64,000 nt of DNA from NCBI GenBank assembly GCA_038503065.1, contig JBCAMK010000002.1:1-64000 (forward strand), in the 5' to 3' direction. Source of the stretch: Paragyromitra xinjiangensis (taxonomy: Eukaryota; Ascomycota; Pezizomycetes; Pezizales; Discinaceae). Within the stretch, counting starts at the first letter, position 1. Every line of letters begins with the position of its first letter. This document shows, in pieces, positions 23,932 through 34,829 of this stretch. The notes under the pieces were generated by a model. The model saw only the letters and a program-made list of their open reading frames with translations, searched no databases and was not told the origin of the DNA. The position numbers and the translations under genes were made by a program.

Positions 23932-24900
23932 ATGAAGAAGTGGCGAAAATCATCGGTATCTCTTTCTAGATTTTTCAGCCGGTATGAAAAGCCGGTATTG
24001 AACTCCGCCTTTCACTCCAGGTAATTTTGATTCCACTCGAGATGGTCTTGATCGTCCCTGGAAACTAACCTTAACTGTAGAGAAGCTCCTAGCACTACTA
24101 TCCCCGCTATACCGAACACCCAATTACTTTCTCTCCCGAACGAACTCATCCTCTTAATCGTTGAGAATTTCGACCATCCGAAGGATGTTAGCGCCCTCAT
24201 TCAAACGAATCGCTGTCTTGCACATCTCCTTACTCCAATTCTCCACAAGCTCGCTCTCAAGAGTAAAAACGGGACTAGCGCGATTCATTGGGCTGCGGCG
24301 CGTGGACACGAGCCATTAGTTAGGTTGATTCTAGAGAAGGGAGGGGATGTAAACGAAAATGACTGGATGGGAAGGACACCACTGCATCAAGCAATGGAGA
24401 GCTGCCATGCAGAGACAATAAAGTTGCTACTCGAAAAGGGAGCGAATGTTGCCGCGTCAGACTTGGTTGGCTGCACACCGCTTCATACTGCCATGCGCGG
24501 GTATACAGCGGTTTTGGGATATCTGAAGGGAGCGAAAATCGGTTCCGTGCAATACTGGGAGAACAGGCCATTGGCGGCCCAACTTCATGAGACTGCTATT
24601 AGAATCCTCCTTCAACATGGAGCGGATCCCAACGCTCAAACGAGGGACGGAGATACAGTGCTTCATTATGCAACCAAGTATCGTCATTCATCAAGAAATC
24701 CACAGTTGATCAAGCTGCTACTTGATAAGGGGGCCAACCCTTTCCTCAAAAACTCGCGGCAGTATAAAGCATCTGATCACATGAGGGACTGGGAAGAGGC
24801 ATATAAGATGATAAAGAGAAGAGAATGGATAAAGGATAAAGGATACATATATGCATCGATACTCCGTATCACTGGTGGATATCGTAAGATGGAGGCGTAG
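23932..24900 (+). CDS. F-box/ankyrin-repeat protein (copy 1)
   Basis: Exons 23932-24020 and 24081-24900 give 302 aa. After a basic N-terminus (MKKWRKSS), a short F-box-like segment begins SLPNELILLIVENFDHPKDV and ends near HKLALKS. Ankyrin repeats follow (GTSAIHWAAARGHEPLVRLI, GRTPLHQAMESCHAETIKLL, GCTPLHTAM, then a later DTVLHYATKYRHS block with LLLDKGANPF). By family knowledge such proteins can be SCF ubiquitin-ligase adaptors with ankyrin target binding; that is inference. It faces its paralogue at 25,148-25,852 tail to tail and shares the order F-box, ankyrins and the phrase TPILHKLAL. Confidence 0.85.
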
Positions 24901-25147
24901 AGATAACTTTAGTTAAGATCCTGTATGGCAAAGATGGTTTCAATCCGTAGCATCGGTACGAAGATAAGATATATGATTTTGTTCCGATGAGCCACTCCCG
25001 GGGTCCGTAGTTCAGCACAAATGCTGCATAAATCACGCACAAGACACGTTTGACCATCTGAACCCTCCAATTCCAGTGTTAACGCCGATTTATAAGTTCC
25101 TTCAAAACCTAGATCCGAATAATAGACATTCTAGCAAGACATAAGTT
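24901..25147. other. Short convergent spacer between F-box/ankyrin genes
   Basis: 247 bp separating the two convergent 3' ends. No features seen. Confidence 0.5.
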
Positions 25148-25852
25148 CTATCTCCCCCCCAAATTTTCAAGTTCAGACATTCCTATATTCCCCTCCTTTA
25201 AAAGCTCCAAGACGTCAGGGTTCTCCGCATAGAATGATGGTGTCCTCCCAAATTCATTCCGAGCATCAGGACTAGCACCGTAATCGAGAAGCAGCCTAAT
25301 CATACCAAGTTCCTGTCCATGGTATTCCTGAATCCAGAACCCCCCGCTCCACTGAATTGCTTGGTGAAGCGCGGTATTCCTCTTGTTGCCTAGAGCATCA
25401 GGTTTAACCCCATTTTCGAGAAAAATCTTGACGATAACCTCTTGCTGTCTCTGCGCTGCGGAATGGATCGGCATGTCATCCAGATGGTCTTGTGCAGTGG
25501 CATTAGCTCCTTCCTTTAAGAGCAGCCTAGTGACTTCCTCATCTCCGCCCTCTGCTGCCCGGTGGAGCGCTGTTTTTCCTAGTCTGTCTCTGCTATTTAC
25601 TTTTCCGCCATTCTCCAATACCAGTGCAACTAGCGGTAGGTGCCCGTGCATCGACGCCCAATGAAGTGCACTGGTATCGTCCTTGTCTTCAAGAGCGAGT
25701 TTATGGAGAAGTGGGGTCAAGAAGTTCATCAGACGACGACTTGTTCGGATGAGAGCGTTGATATCTTTTGGGTCAAGATTATCGGCGATGAGCTGTAGGA
25801 GTTCATTGGGCAGACTAAATAGCTGAGTGCCCATGCTTGTAGTCGTGAACAA
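25148..25852 (-). CDS. F-box/ankyrin-repeat protein (copy 2)
   Basis: Single-exon reading frame of 234 aa. The N-terminal F-box-like segment SLPNELLQLIADNLDPKDIN is followed by at least four ankyrin repeats: SALHWASMHGHLPLVALVL, KTALHRAAEGGDEEVTRLLL, MPIHSAAQRQQEVIVKIFL and NTALHQAIQ...MIRLLLDYGASPD. It is shorter at the N-terminus than copy 1, starting just before the F-box. The ATG at 25852 is used; an internal Met six residues later is also possible. Likely role as in copy 1, substrate adaptor, unproven. Confidence 0.87.
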   Translation of the reverse strand: MFTTTSMGTQLFSLPNELLQLIADNLDPKDINALIRTSRRLMNFLTPLLHKLALEDKDDTSALHWASMHGHLPLVALVLENGGKVNSRDRLGKTALHRAAEGGDEEVTRLLLKEGANATAQDHLDDMPIHSAAQRQQEVIVKIFLENGVKPDALGNKRNTALHQAIQWSGGFWIQEYHGQELGMIRLLLDYGASPDARNEFGRTPSFYAENPDVLELLKEGNIGMSELENLGGR

Positions 25853-26950
25853 AGGGTAGTCACTCCGAAAGATGCTGTGATATAGGTAAGCTTCTCTACT
25901 GAACCTTGTTTCGGAGGGAGAAGCACTGACCTAAATAGCTGTTATCGTTGATTATCCCAGGAATATTTGCAGGCAAGGACAATGTCGAACGATATCTTGA
26001 CGAATAGCCGGGAATGCCAAGGATACATGAATACATGTATGCAGACACCTATAAAGTACAGCCGCCGACCAATTGGGCTGTTCTTTATGCAAAAGACCAT
26101 GCAAAGCGGTATGATGTCATCCAGTGTGCCATTATTTGTAGAGGATACCGCCGAGTTCCAAGATTGCCACGTGACCAATTAATGGGTGGTTTAACCTATC
26201 ACGTGATAGTTCTGGAACTCGGCGACATGAGTCCTCTCCCTCTTTTTTTGCATGCTGTTCCCCAGCCTGCTTTATAACTATTCGATTGTAGTAGGTATCA
26301 TTGGTTGCTGAGGTTTGGGACGCGGCTGCACAGCAGCTCTCTCCATCGCCATTCAGCTAGAAGTCGGGGTGGGTGAAATACTCGTGTGGGGTTGTAGTCT
26401 TTGGGTTGTAAATTTGATGGTTAGGAGGCACTGTGATGGCAAGGTCAAAGGGACATGAGAGTGAAGGCGGATGTGTAGGGTTAGGGTTATTGGTCTAGTA
26501 TTGTATTCATGGTTGATACACGCATCTAGCCTTAGGCTATGGCGACACACAACAAACCCAAATCCATAGTATAACATGAAATAAACGAAACGAGATCTGA
26601 ACCACATAACCCCATTTTAGCTCCTCATTCTCTATTGTATTCATGAAATAGACTAGCGACTCAGATTCTAAGCACTAGATGTCGGAAGAAATCCGTGTGA
26701 CTGGGATATATAATTACAAACACGAGACTCGCAAACCAACAGCTGGGCAAGCTAGAAGGCCACGTTTATTTCTATTTTCTAACTTTACAATGTTTCAACC
26801 TTCCCAAGACAACAACTTACCAGCTAGGGCTAGAAACTAGCAACTCTCCGGACCAATAAACTATAGAAACTGGTATACTCTGATTCTGTTCTTTCTTAAC
26901 TCAGTCTTCCGGTTTTTTACTAGAAATTACCTATCATGCGTGTCTTAATC
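25853..26950. other. Intergenic, with E-box palindrome
   Basis: 5' flank of copy 2 and 3' flank of the gene at 26,951. It contains the inverted repeat at 26,149-26,224 and a telomere-like motif at 26,476-26,489. No gene seen. Confidence 0.5.
26149..26224. promoter_or_regulatory. Inverted repeat with two CACGTG boxes
   Basis: Left arm begins CGCCGAGTTCCA and reaches CACGTG at 26,168-26,173. The right arm is its inverted copy, with CACGTG at 26,200-26,205 and TGGAACTCGGCG at the end. The middle of each arm differs by several bases. CACGTG is the general bHLH (Cbf1/Pho4-like) core. It lies about 300 bp upstream of F-box/ankyrin copy 2. Confidence 0.6.
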
Positions 26951-28027
26951 TCACTTTCCACCTCTCAGTCTCTTCTTCGTCACTTGGAGTCCCTCAGCTT
27001 CAATACCTTCTGCCTGCTCAACCTCGCTCACCCCCCGTTTCATGGCTGCATCCTGGTACATCCCTCCACCACTCAAAAAGCTTTCTCCTGTATTACCCAA
27101 CATCGGTGGTTGCCCATTACTAGAGCCAAAATAACCTATAGCCCCTGTGTTAGCGAATAAATCTGGCAGAGGTCCTGTGCTATCTACACCAAATTGCGCC
27201 GACTGATTAGGATATTTGGGTAGCATCGGTGGCTGCCCACCACTAGCGGTAGGAGAGCCTATGGTTTGTTGATTTAGAAGAAAATCTAGCGGAGATCCCA
27301 TGACACTCGAAACAAGCTGTACCGGTGAACTAGATAAGTCGGGCAGAAGACATGGCGTCGGATCAACGAGTCCAGAATCTCCTCCATTCTGAAAAGTGGG
27401 TGCATTCTGCACGTTCTGCACTGGTACGGTCTGAAAATTAAGCATCTGTAGTGGCCTATCAGTGAGACCAGCATATACTAAGTTTTGAGTAGCCGCAATA
27501 TCCGTCGCCCAAGGATTGATGTGTGAGAAAGGGGGCAGTACCGATGGTTCATGCGTCAACTGTGGCATTTGTGGTAAGTAGGGAAACGCTGTCTGTGGTC
27601 TATTTTTAGTCCACACGGTTTTCCCTTCAGAAGGAAACTCTTCTATGTGGCCAGCTTGCATTGGTTCTGCTGTGCACACATCCTCTGATGTGCCATCCAC
27701 AGGAGCAGGAAGCTCATCTAGGAGACGTGCATGATACAGTTTATGTTCGGCTGATAGGCTAAACTCATTATCACTAGCTAGAGCAACAACAACTGCTTTA
27801 TATGCCTCGATATCCACGCCACGTCCTGGGAAGTTGCAATGGCATCGCCAACAAGGGATTCCGGTGAAGACCGCAGGCTCTGGCACGCTGCTGAGAGGAC
27901 AAAAATTATCAGGTTCGATGAAAAGGCCAACCGGATGCGCCTCAAGTTGAGTGCAGGTCTGTGTGATAGTATACCGCGGCCCATGATGACAGCTAAATCG
28001 ATAAAGTCTGTAGTAACACATTCTCAA
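26951..28027 (-). CDS. Unrecognised protein with Cys/His-rich N-terminus
   Basis: Open frame of 358 aa without an intron. The first 70 residues are rich in Cys, His and aromatic residues (MCYYRLYRFSCHHGPRY, then later CPLSS and CWRCHC), spaced in a way that could bind metal. The centre is Pro/Gln/Asn-rich, and a short motif GGQPPML / NGQPPML appears twice about 43 residues apart. The end is basic (TKKRLRGGK), a possible nuclear signal. I have no family name for it. Fungal proteins starting MCY.IYRY.CHH are common in my memory but uncharacterised. Confidence 0.65.
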   Translation of the reverse strand: MRMCYYRLYRFSCHHGPRYTITQTCTQLEAHPVGLFIEPDNFCPLSSVPEPAVFTGIPCWRCHCNFPGRGVDIEAYKAVVVALASDNEFSLSAEHKLYHARLLDELPAPVDGTSEDVCTAEPMQAGHIEEFPSEGKTVWTKNRPQTAFPYLPQMPQLTHEPSVLPPFSHINPWATDIAATQNLVYAGLTDRPLQMLNFQTVPVQNVQNAPTFQNGGDSGLVDPTPCLLPDLSSSPVQLVSSVMGSPLDFLLNQQTIGSPTASGGQPPMLPKYPNQSAQFGVDSTGPLPDLFANTGAIGYFGSSNGQPPMLGNTGESFLSGGGMYQDAAMKRGVSEVEQAEGIEAEGLQVTKKRLRGGK

Positions 28028-28713
28028 GTCCTGAGAAAGATAAAAAGAGGTAACCAGCCAGAAGTAGTTGATATGTAACTTGGTGCAGAGTATAATATTG
28101 AACGACTGCTCTTTAATAATCGATGAAGGTAAGCTGTATAGATGATAGGAATTTCCCTGTTGATGATGAATGCTACTGGGAGCCCTGGTCTGAGATTCGA
28201 GATGCTTATATGCCTACCACCTACGCTAAGATTTGAATCACATGAACTGTCCACCTCAACTAGCACCGTGATTCATACATGTAATATCCAGATTTCGCGT
28301 AGCTTGAGAGAAACTCACGATAGAATATGATAAATATACATAAAGATTACGATTGGAGATAATCCCATGGACCACGGTAGAGGGAGCCATGACTTGTAAT
28401 TGGAACAACTTAATTTCACTAAATGGTACATACATGTATCCCCTTTACGTTCCGGCACATTCTCAGTTCATAAGAGCCTTGTTCCAAGCAGAAATACGTA
28501 GTGAAGGTTCGTGGGAGACTAAGCACCCAAACCATTCAATGCTAAACGCTTGACAGGAAATAGGATGCACACAAATAATTTAAAAGGAAACAACACCAAA
28601 CAGCACTTAGGAACCCAAATGATGCAAATTTAGCCCAAGGTTAAACCCCATACATAGTTCAGGTTAACCAATGCATAAAAAAACCTCTTGATTCTCCCCC
28701 AAAATGACCAAAA
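28028..28713. other. Intergenic
   Basis: 5' flank of the 26,951 gene and 3' flank of the 28,714 gene. Two TACATGTA palindromes (28,276 and 28,431). Nothing else seen. Confidence 0.5.
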
Positions 28714-29487
28714 CTAACAATAACGTGGCAAAGGATCACCATACTTATCCAACATAGACTCCATCGGCAACTGAAGAGCAACTAATCCCTGCGGAGATGT
28801 ATTTCCATCCTCAAAGCTAGAGGCAACTTCATATGTAATAACAATAGGATTAAACCGAAGAGATTTACGAGGCTTTGTAGGCACCGACTTTTCAGCTGCA
28901 TCGCCATCGCTCTGCTCCACAGTAGATGGCTCGTCAGCTTTATTGTCATCCACGCGATTCTCAGGCTCTGGAGAATGAGCACAGGAGGTTCCCTCTGGCT
29001 GTGAGTGAGATGAGCAGCGCTGCTTTTTAGCTTCAAGAGAGGCTAGAAACTCTAAGATATGCTCATTGCTAGTGCGAGGTTGGGAATGCGTTGAACTAGA
29101 GGCTTCAGAACTATGTTCATCTCCACTCATGCAAACACACGGAGATGATGAAGAGTGCCCGGAAGAACGACAGCGATGGTATGGGACCTCTTGACCACGG
29201 GTGCCAACTTCTGCACCGGTATCACTTTGGTCTTGATCCACACTAGCGTGTTCGTTTCCGCTCCCGTGCTCTGATCCACTTATATGTTCGGGGGCAGCGA
29301 CCGTCGCTGCATGACCATCGTGCTGAGAACCGGAGGTAGGAGAACGATCAGATTCCTGGCGAGGTGGGGAACCGTTGGTAGAGCAATCAGAGAGACGGCA
29401 TGTCGCCGAAGCTGGTGGGGGAATCCGTTTGCTGGTCCGCGTTTCAGGGGTAATACGCCCTTGAGGTCCAAACTTTGGCATTTTCAT
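28714..29487 (-). CDS. Low-complexity Ser/Glu/His-rich protein, unknown
   Basis: Open frame of 257 aa, no intron needed. Rich in Ser, Glu, His, Asp; biased blocks such as SGSEHGSGNEHAS and HSSSSPCVC. The only ordered-looking piece is near the C-terminus: KSLRFNPIVITYEVASSFED followed by LQLPMESMLDKYGDPLP. I recognise no domain. Probably largely disordered. Confidence 0.55.
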   Translation of the reverse strand: MKMPKFGPQGRITPETRTSKRIPPPASATCRLSDCSTNGSPPRQESDRSPTSGSQHDGHAATVAAPEHISGSEHGSGNEHASVDQDQSDTGAEVGTRGQEVPYHRCRSSGHSSSSPCVCMSGDEHSSEASSSTHSQPRTSNEHILEFLASLEAKKQRCSSHSQPEGTSCAHSPEPENRVDDNKADEPSTVEQSDGDAAEKSVPTKPRKSLRFNPIVITYEVASSFEDGNTSPQGLVALQLPMESMLDKYGDPLPRYC

Positions 29488-29909
29488 ATTTCGAAAGATA
29501 GTCTTTGGGGTTAGTTTCCGTTAGCTTTGAGTCTGATATTAGTATCCTAATAGAGATCCAAATCTACGTTAGACTATGGTTTATATATGATGCTGATCGT
29601 TGAGGTTGAAGTTGTTCTCAAGTTGTTGGTGGATGTGCCTCGTTCTGTGGCCATCTTGGAGGAGGTCTGCATTTATACCCACTTAAATACATGTAGTATT
29701 AGTAACTGCACGTTACCCAAATCGATGAAACGCGATAGAATGGGAGAGATGGTTAACCAATCAAAACACACATAATACAAAGTTGTGTTACTGTACAAAC
29801 GACAAACGATGGTTGCAAAAGATTCTATTGCGGCGTGACACCATAGCTGCCATACTAAGTGCTACTAGCGCCAGAAGAACTTCAGTCACTACATGTACAT
29901 GTACGTGTA

Positions 29910-30079
29910 CAGTGCCAAAAAGGGGGATGCGATTGGTACAGCATTTTTACAGTATTCTAAGAAATGCTGTATTAATTCCGCAGTGCTACGGGATTTATCA
30001 GCAAATGCAGCAGCGCCCCAGAATTAATACAGCATTTTCTAAAAATACGGTAGCAGATCCACCCCATTTTTTGGTACTG
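29910..30079. mobile_element. Fold-back MITE with CAG ends
   Basis: A 170-bp element that is almost a complete hairpin: arm 29,910-29,978 and arm 30,021-30,079, both ending inward in CTGTATTAATTC. Outer ends are CAGTGCCAAAAA and, inverted, CAGTACCAAAAA. TA flanks each side (29,908-29,909 and 30,080-30,081). Non-coding. Confidence 0.8.
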
Positions 30080-30273
30080 TAGTCTAGTAGCCTTGGTTAC
30101 ATGCATGTATTTATTGGGGCAGTCGAATCTGCACAAGAGGAAATGAAACTGTGTTTCTCCACTGGCAAGACCTCATCTCCCTAAAGAACTTTAAACCCCC
30201 AGCATAAATCGAGAAGTAAGCCCTGAGTGACAGATCATGAGCCAGCCAAGGCTTGGCATGCAGCCGTGACAGC

Positions 30274-30281
30274 TGACGTCA
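30274..30281. promoter_or_regulatory. CRE-like site TGACGTCA (distal)
   Basis: Perfect palindromic ATF/CREB-type bZIP core, about 580 bp upstream of the tricalbin-like start. Confidence 0.55.
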
Positions 30282-30681
30282 CGGGCGAGACAGCATTCTC
30301 ACGCTGTTACTACGCGAACGAAGGCATCCCTCTGCAACACTCTCGCGTAAGCCACTCAGCGATAAGAAAACCTGGACGTGACACAACCAAGCAAGAGACT
30401 CGCATGGCAATCTCATCCAGCAAGACCCCCCGCTCAAAGATCATACAATAGCACTGCTCTTATACTCCGAAATGAGCAAGTCCCAGGCAGATGAACCCAG
30501 ATCAGCGAACCCCAAACAAGAGACGTCAACTGTGTGGCGTCATGCGGCTTAGCTGCTCCTCGCCTGGGTAGACGCATCTGGGGTGCAGAAAGATTGCAAA
30601 CAGGAACAAGGGCAAGATCGAGGTCCTTGCAGGTTTTCGAAATCCACACTCTGAGGTAACCGTGACGACCTCTTAAACGCC

Positions 30682-30689
30682 TGACGTCA
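30682..30689. promoter_or_regulatory. CRE-like site TGACGTCA (proximal)
   Basis: Second perfect TGACGTCA, about 170 bp upstream of the ATG at 30,857, a typical fungal promoter distance. A TGGCGTCATG half-match lies between the two sites. Confidence 0.6.
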
Positions 30690-30856
30690 CTCATCTCATT
30701 CACTCACTTCTATGGTTGTAGATATTAGACCCATGTCCGGTGCATAGCTATGTCGATAGATAGTAGTGGTCTAGCACATCCTAGGACTCGAGGAAAGCTT
30801 TACAAACTACAGAGAGCTTCAGCACTCTCGATTGCGTCTGCGATACCCCTTTCAAA

Positions 30857-33800
30857 ATGGCCTCGCAACCCTACTCTGGCACGAATCCCATCCCCAAAGT
30901 CTCTGACTTTCTCCGCGAAACTGCCGAAAAAGTTGAAGGCAAGTCCCACAAGGAACAGGCCCAAGAGAAAGCCAATATCGCCAGCGAACGGAAAAATGTT
31001 CAACAAGGACACGGATCAAAGGGAGGGAATAGGCGCACTGTGACGGATCCGACGACAGGGAATGAGGTAGAAATCGAGGACACGAACCACGAGTTTGTGA
31101 AGGAGGCGCAAAAGAACGATATTGTTGTTCCAAATGTCAATTTGCCCGACAAGAAGGACAGTGGCCAGGTAGGACATTTATCAACTTAATACATGCAGAA
31201 TACTCGTTACTATCCAATCTACTACATTTCCACATTTTATCCGAGTTCAAGCTGTAACTAACTTCCATAGGCAACCCACTCCTCGCCAACCCAGCCATAC
31301 GACGAATACGCTCAAAACCAAGACGTAACCGCTCCCCCAGCGCCCGTAGCACCCCATTCAACCACCGACGTCCCAATCCACGGCGAAAAGACCAACATCC
31401 TCTTCCACCCCACTCCCTCTCTATCACTTCAAGGGACCGTCTTCCACGACCTCGAGAAGCGCGCAACAACAGCCTGCATCGTCCTCTTCGCCTCGATCGT
31501 CCTCTTTGGCCGTATCCTCTCACATGGCTCTTATATCGGCCTCGCCCTGATTGGTGCTGGCGTGAGCTCATATGTTTGGTATTGGACCAAAAACTTGATG
31601 GTTGAGTCTGGGAATGTCGATTGGGAGTCTGAAAAGCGTCGCGGTGAGACGGCATCTGCGAATTTGATACCTGAGTCGGTGGAATGGATGAACACGCTTC
31701 TTGGTCTCGGATGGAACCTTGTGAATCCGGAGATGTTTAGTAGTATGGCGGATCTTCTCGAGGATGTCATGCAGGCTTCTGTTCCAGGCGTGATTGAGAA
31801 TGTTCGTGTTGCAGATATATCACAGGGCTCGAATCCACTGCGAATTCTGTCGTTGAGAGCGCTACCAGAAATAGAAGCAAGGGAGTTGAAGAAGGCAGCG
31901 ACGTCGGCGAGGAATGGACGAGACGAACAAGAGAAATTAGCGGAGGAGGAAGGTGGGGAAGTTTATAATCTGGAGGCTTCGTTTGCCTATCACGCAGCCC
32001 CAACCCAGGGCAGAGGAGTGAGCAACAAGGCGAGGAACATGCATTTGCAGGTGGAATTTTACGTTGGAATCAAAGGCCTTTTTGGTGTCCCATTACGTAT
32101 GTCTCCTCCGAATATTGTGTGAACGAATGGAGCTAAGACCTCAATAGCTATTTGGGTGGAACTCAAGAGCCTCGTTGGTACAGTCCGTTTGCGACTGCAA
32201 CTTACTCCTGACCCTCCATTTCTCAAGACCTTAACTTTTACACTTATGGGTACACCGCAAGTCTCCGTATCATGTATCCCCATGGTCGAATGGGGCTTCA
32301 ACGTTCTCAATCTCCCCCTAATCTCACAGTTCGTCAATTCATCCATTGCAACTGCCGCGAGCGAGTATGTCGCACCAAAAAGTATGACTATGGAAATTGG
32401 GAAGATGTTGCTCGGTGATGATGTTAAGAAGGAGGTTGAGGCAATCGGTATACTGTGGATTAGAATTCACAAAGCAGTTGGATTGAGCAAACAAGATAAG
32501 AGGGGTAGTAGCGATGCATATATCACGTTAGCTTACAGCAAAGTTTGTTTCCGAAGCCCCGAACTGGTTGTGGATGTCGAATACTAACGGAGTCTAGTTT
32601 GAAAAACCAATGTACTCCACTCGAGTGATTGTTGATGACCTGAACCCAATATGGGAGGAGAGTACAGCGTAAGCAACACTTCACGACCCTCCACATCCCT
32701 CAGCTAACATATTGCTAGTCTCCTCGTTAAAGCTGATCATATCAAAGCCAACGAAGCGCTTTCCGTTGAACTATGGGATTCCGACAGACGTAGGCACTTC
32801 CCCCACACTCCACTGATCCATATTAACACTCTGCAGTCACCGCCGACGACATGGTTGGAAAAGTCGAAATCTCTCTCAATGACCTCATACTAAACCCTGG
32901 TATCATGCACCCACAAGTTTCCAAATTGACCGGAGCCGATTCTGGCACCAGCATGCCTGGCGAACTACACTGGGAAGTAGGCTACTTTGGCAAACCTGAT
33001 TTCCGTCCTGCACTGCGTACATCAGGCAAAGACGTGCAACTCCCAGATAAACTGAAAGATCGTCCCGAGCTACAAGATGATCAAGGAGTGTTGGAGAATT
33101 CTCTAGAAGATGCCGTGATGCATACACCTCCGGATCCGTTGTGGCCTTCGGGGATCGTCTCGATCGTTGTACACCAGATTGTGAACCTCGAGATTAGAGA
33201 CTTGACCGGGAGCTATGGCAGCAGGAAGAACGGGAAGGAGTATTCACCCGGTATGGAGACCGGAGAAATTAAGCAGGAAGAAGGAGGAAAACTCCCAAGC
33301 GCCTACTGCACGATAGCCCTCAACGATCAACTCGTACGTCCCTCCCCTTTCCCTTTTGAACTTAGCTAAAAAAACCTCAGATCTATCGCACACGTAGCAA
33401 AGTCGTAAGCAGCAAGCCTATCTTCAACGCCGGCTCCGAGCGTTTTGTCCGCGACTGGCGCTCTGCCATCCTCACCGTTACAGTCCGTGATGAGCGCTAC
33501 CGTGAGCACGACCCTATCCTCGGAGTCGTCCCATTGAAACTCTCCGAAATCCTGCAAACTTCTTCCGAAGTTACGCGGTGGTTCCCTCTCGATGGTGGAA
33601 TCGGATTCGGTCGAATTCGACTGTCATTGCTATTCCGAAGCGTTGAACTGAAGCTACCGCCGCAGTTGACTGGATGGGATGTCGGCACGTTCGAATTCAC
33701 TTCTGAAAGACTCGTTGCAGAAAATTATCAGACAGCTGCGAAAATCAAGCTCCGAACAGGCGGATCCACTGGTATAATACCGCGGAGGAACGCAACAAAA

Positions 33801-34829
33801 ACGGCAGACAACTTAGTCGAGTGGTCTCAAGTGAAAGGGTCCAGCAAGAAGGGTAATGAGCGCCGGGTACGGCTGCCCGTGAAACACCGATACATGTCAC
33901 CGATAACATTCGACTTCTACGACTCCTCCGCCCGTAACCCAATTTCTCGCGGGCCAGACGCACATGCAACCCTTTGGCTTGATCAACTCATCGATAACGA
34001 GTCCACTCCCCTCCGTGTGCCCATCTTCAAAACGTCAAACGCCCAAAGGTTCACCCAAAACCATATTCAGGGACCTGAAGACGACCCAGAACTAGATCTG
34101 AAACAAGTCGGGACCTTGGTCTTCTCCGGCCGCTTTAAAGTAGGGATGGACGATGATCACGAGAAATTCTCTTCAGACAACGACGCAAGAGAGACCTTTG
34201 AAACATGGGCAGCCTGTCGCGGTGAAGGCATCAGAGGCACTGTCGTCCATAAAGAAACTGGCCCCATCGTTGATGAATTGCACGAAATAAGTGTCGCGGA
34301 GATGAGAGGTGATCTAACAACTTTCGACAAAGGCCCCAAAGACGCCGACGAAGCGAAGCGTCTTACCGACCGCTACGGTAAAGACTGGGCTGGAGTTTTC
34401 GAAGCCGGTAAGAACCAGCTCGATCCTGGTGGCCAGAGGCAGGCGGGATACACTGGCACCCACCACCATAACGAGCACCAATATTCTTCTCTTTTACCAG
34501 AGCATTCCGACTACGAGTCCGAGTTGGATACAGATAGCGACTTGGATCACCCATCCTCTGACTCTTCCTACCATCATGTCACCACCACTTCTCCTGTAAC
34601 CCCTGAGGACACAGAGCCCTCGAAAACCGGTTCAAAAAATCCGATCAAGTCAATAAAAAACTATCGGGAGAACCAACGGACCACTCATAGGAAGCATAGA
34701 GGACTAATGCAATGGAAGCCGATGAGGGGTATTGCGTTCGCAAAGGACGAGGTCAAGTTTGCAGGGAGGAAGTTGAGGGCGAAGACAAAGTTGACTGGAA
34801 GGGAGCCAGATGTGGAAACGGAAGTTTAG
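30857..34829 (+). CDS. Tricalbin/Mug190-like SMP and C2 domain protein
   Basis: Likely ER-anchored membrane-contact-site tether that binds or transfers lipid. Exons 30857-31168, 31271-32096, 32148-32542, 32598-32668, 32719-32789, 32837-33333 and 33381-34829 give 1206 aa. After a hydrophilic N-terminus comes a hydrophobic hairpin (CIVLFASIVLFGRIL then YIGLALIGAGVSSYVWYW, about residues 165-205). The SMP-like region follows (ESVEWMNTLLGLGWNLVNPE; MGTPQVSVSCIPMVEW). First C2 domain: ILWIRIHKAVGLSKQDKRG, SSDAYITLAY and VIVDDLNPIWEE. A second C2-like region starts IVSIVVHQIVNLEIRD. The tail is acidic, Ser/His-rich and then basic. Arrangement and length fit fungal Mug190-like proteins, often annotated simply as C2 domain proteins. 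Two CRE-like sites lie upstream. Confidence 0.87.

Larger units (their letters stand above)
29488..30856. other. Intergenic, with fold-back MITE and CRE sites
   Basis: Between the divergent starts of the 28,714 gene (minus) and the tricalbin-like gene (plus). Contains the fold-back element at 29,910-30,079, three TACATGTA motifs and two perfect TGACGTCA sites. No gene. Confidence 0.5.
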
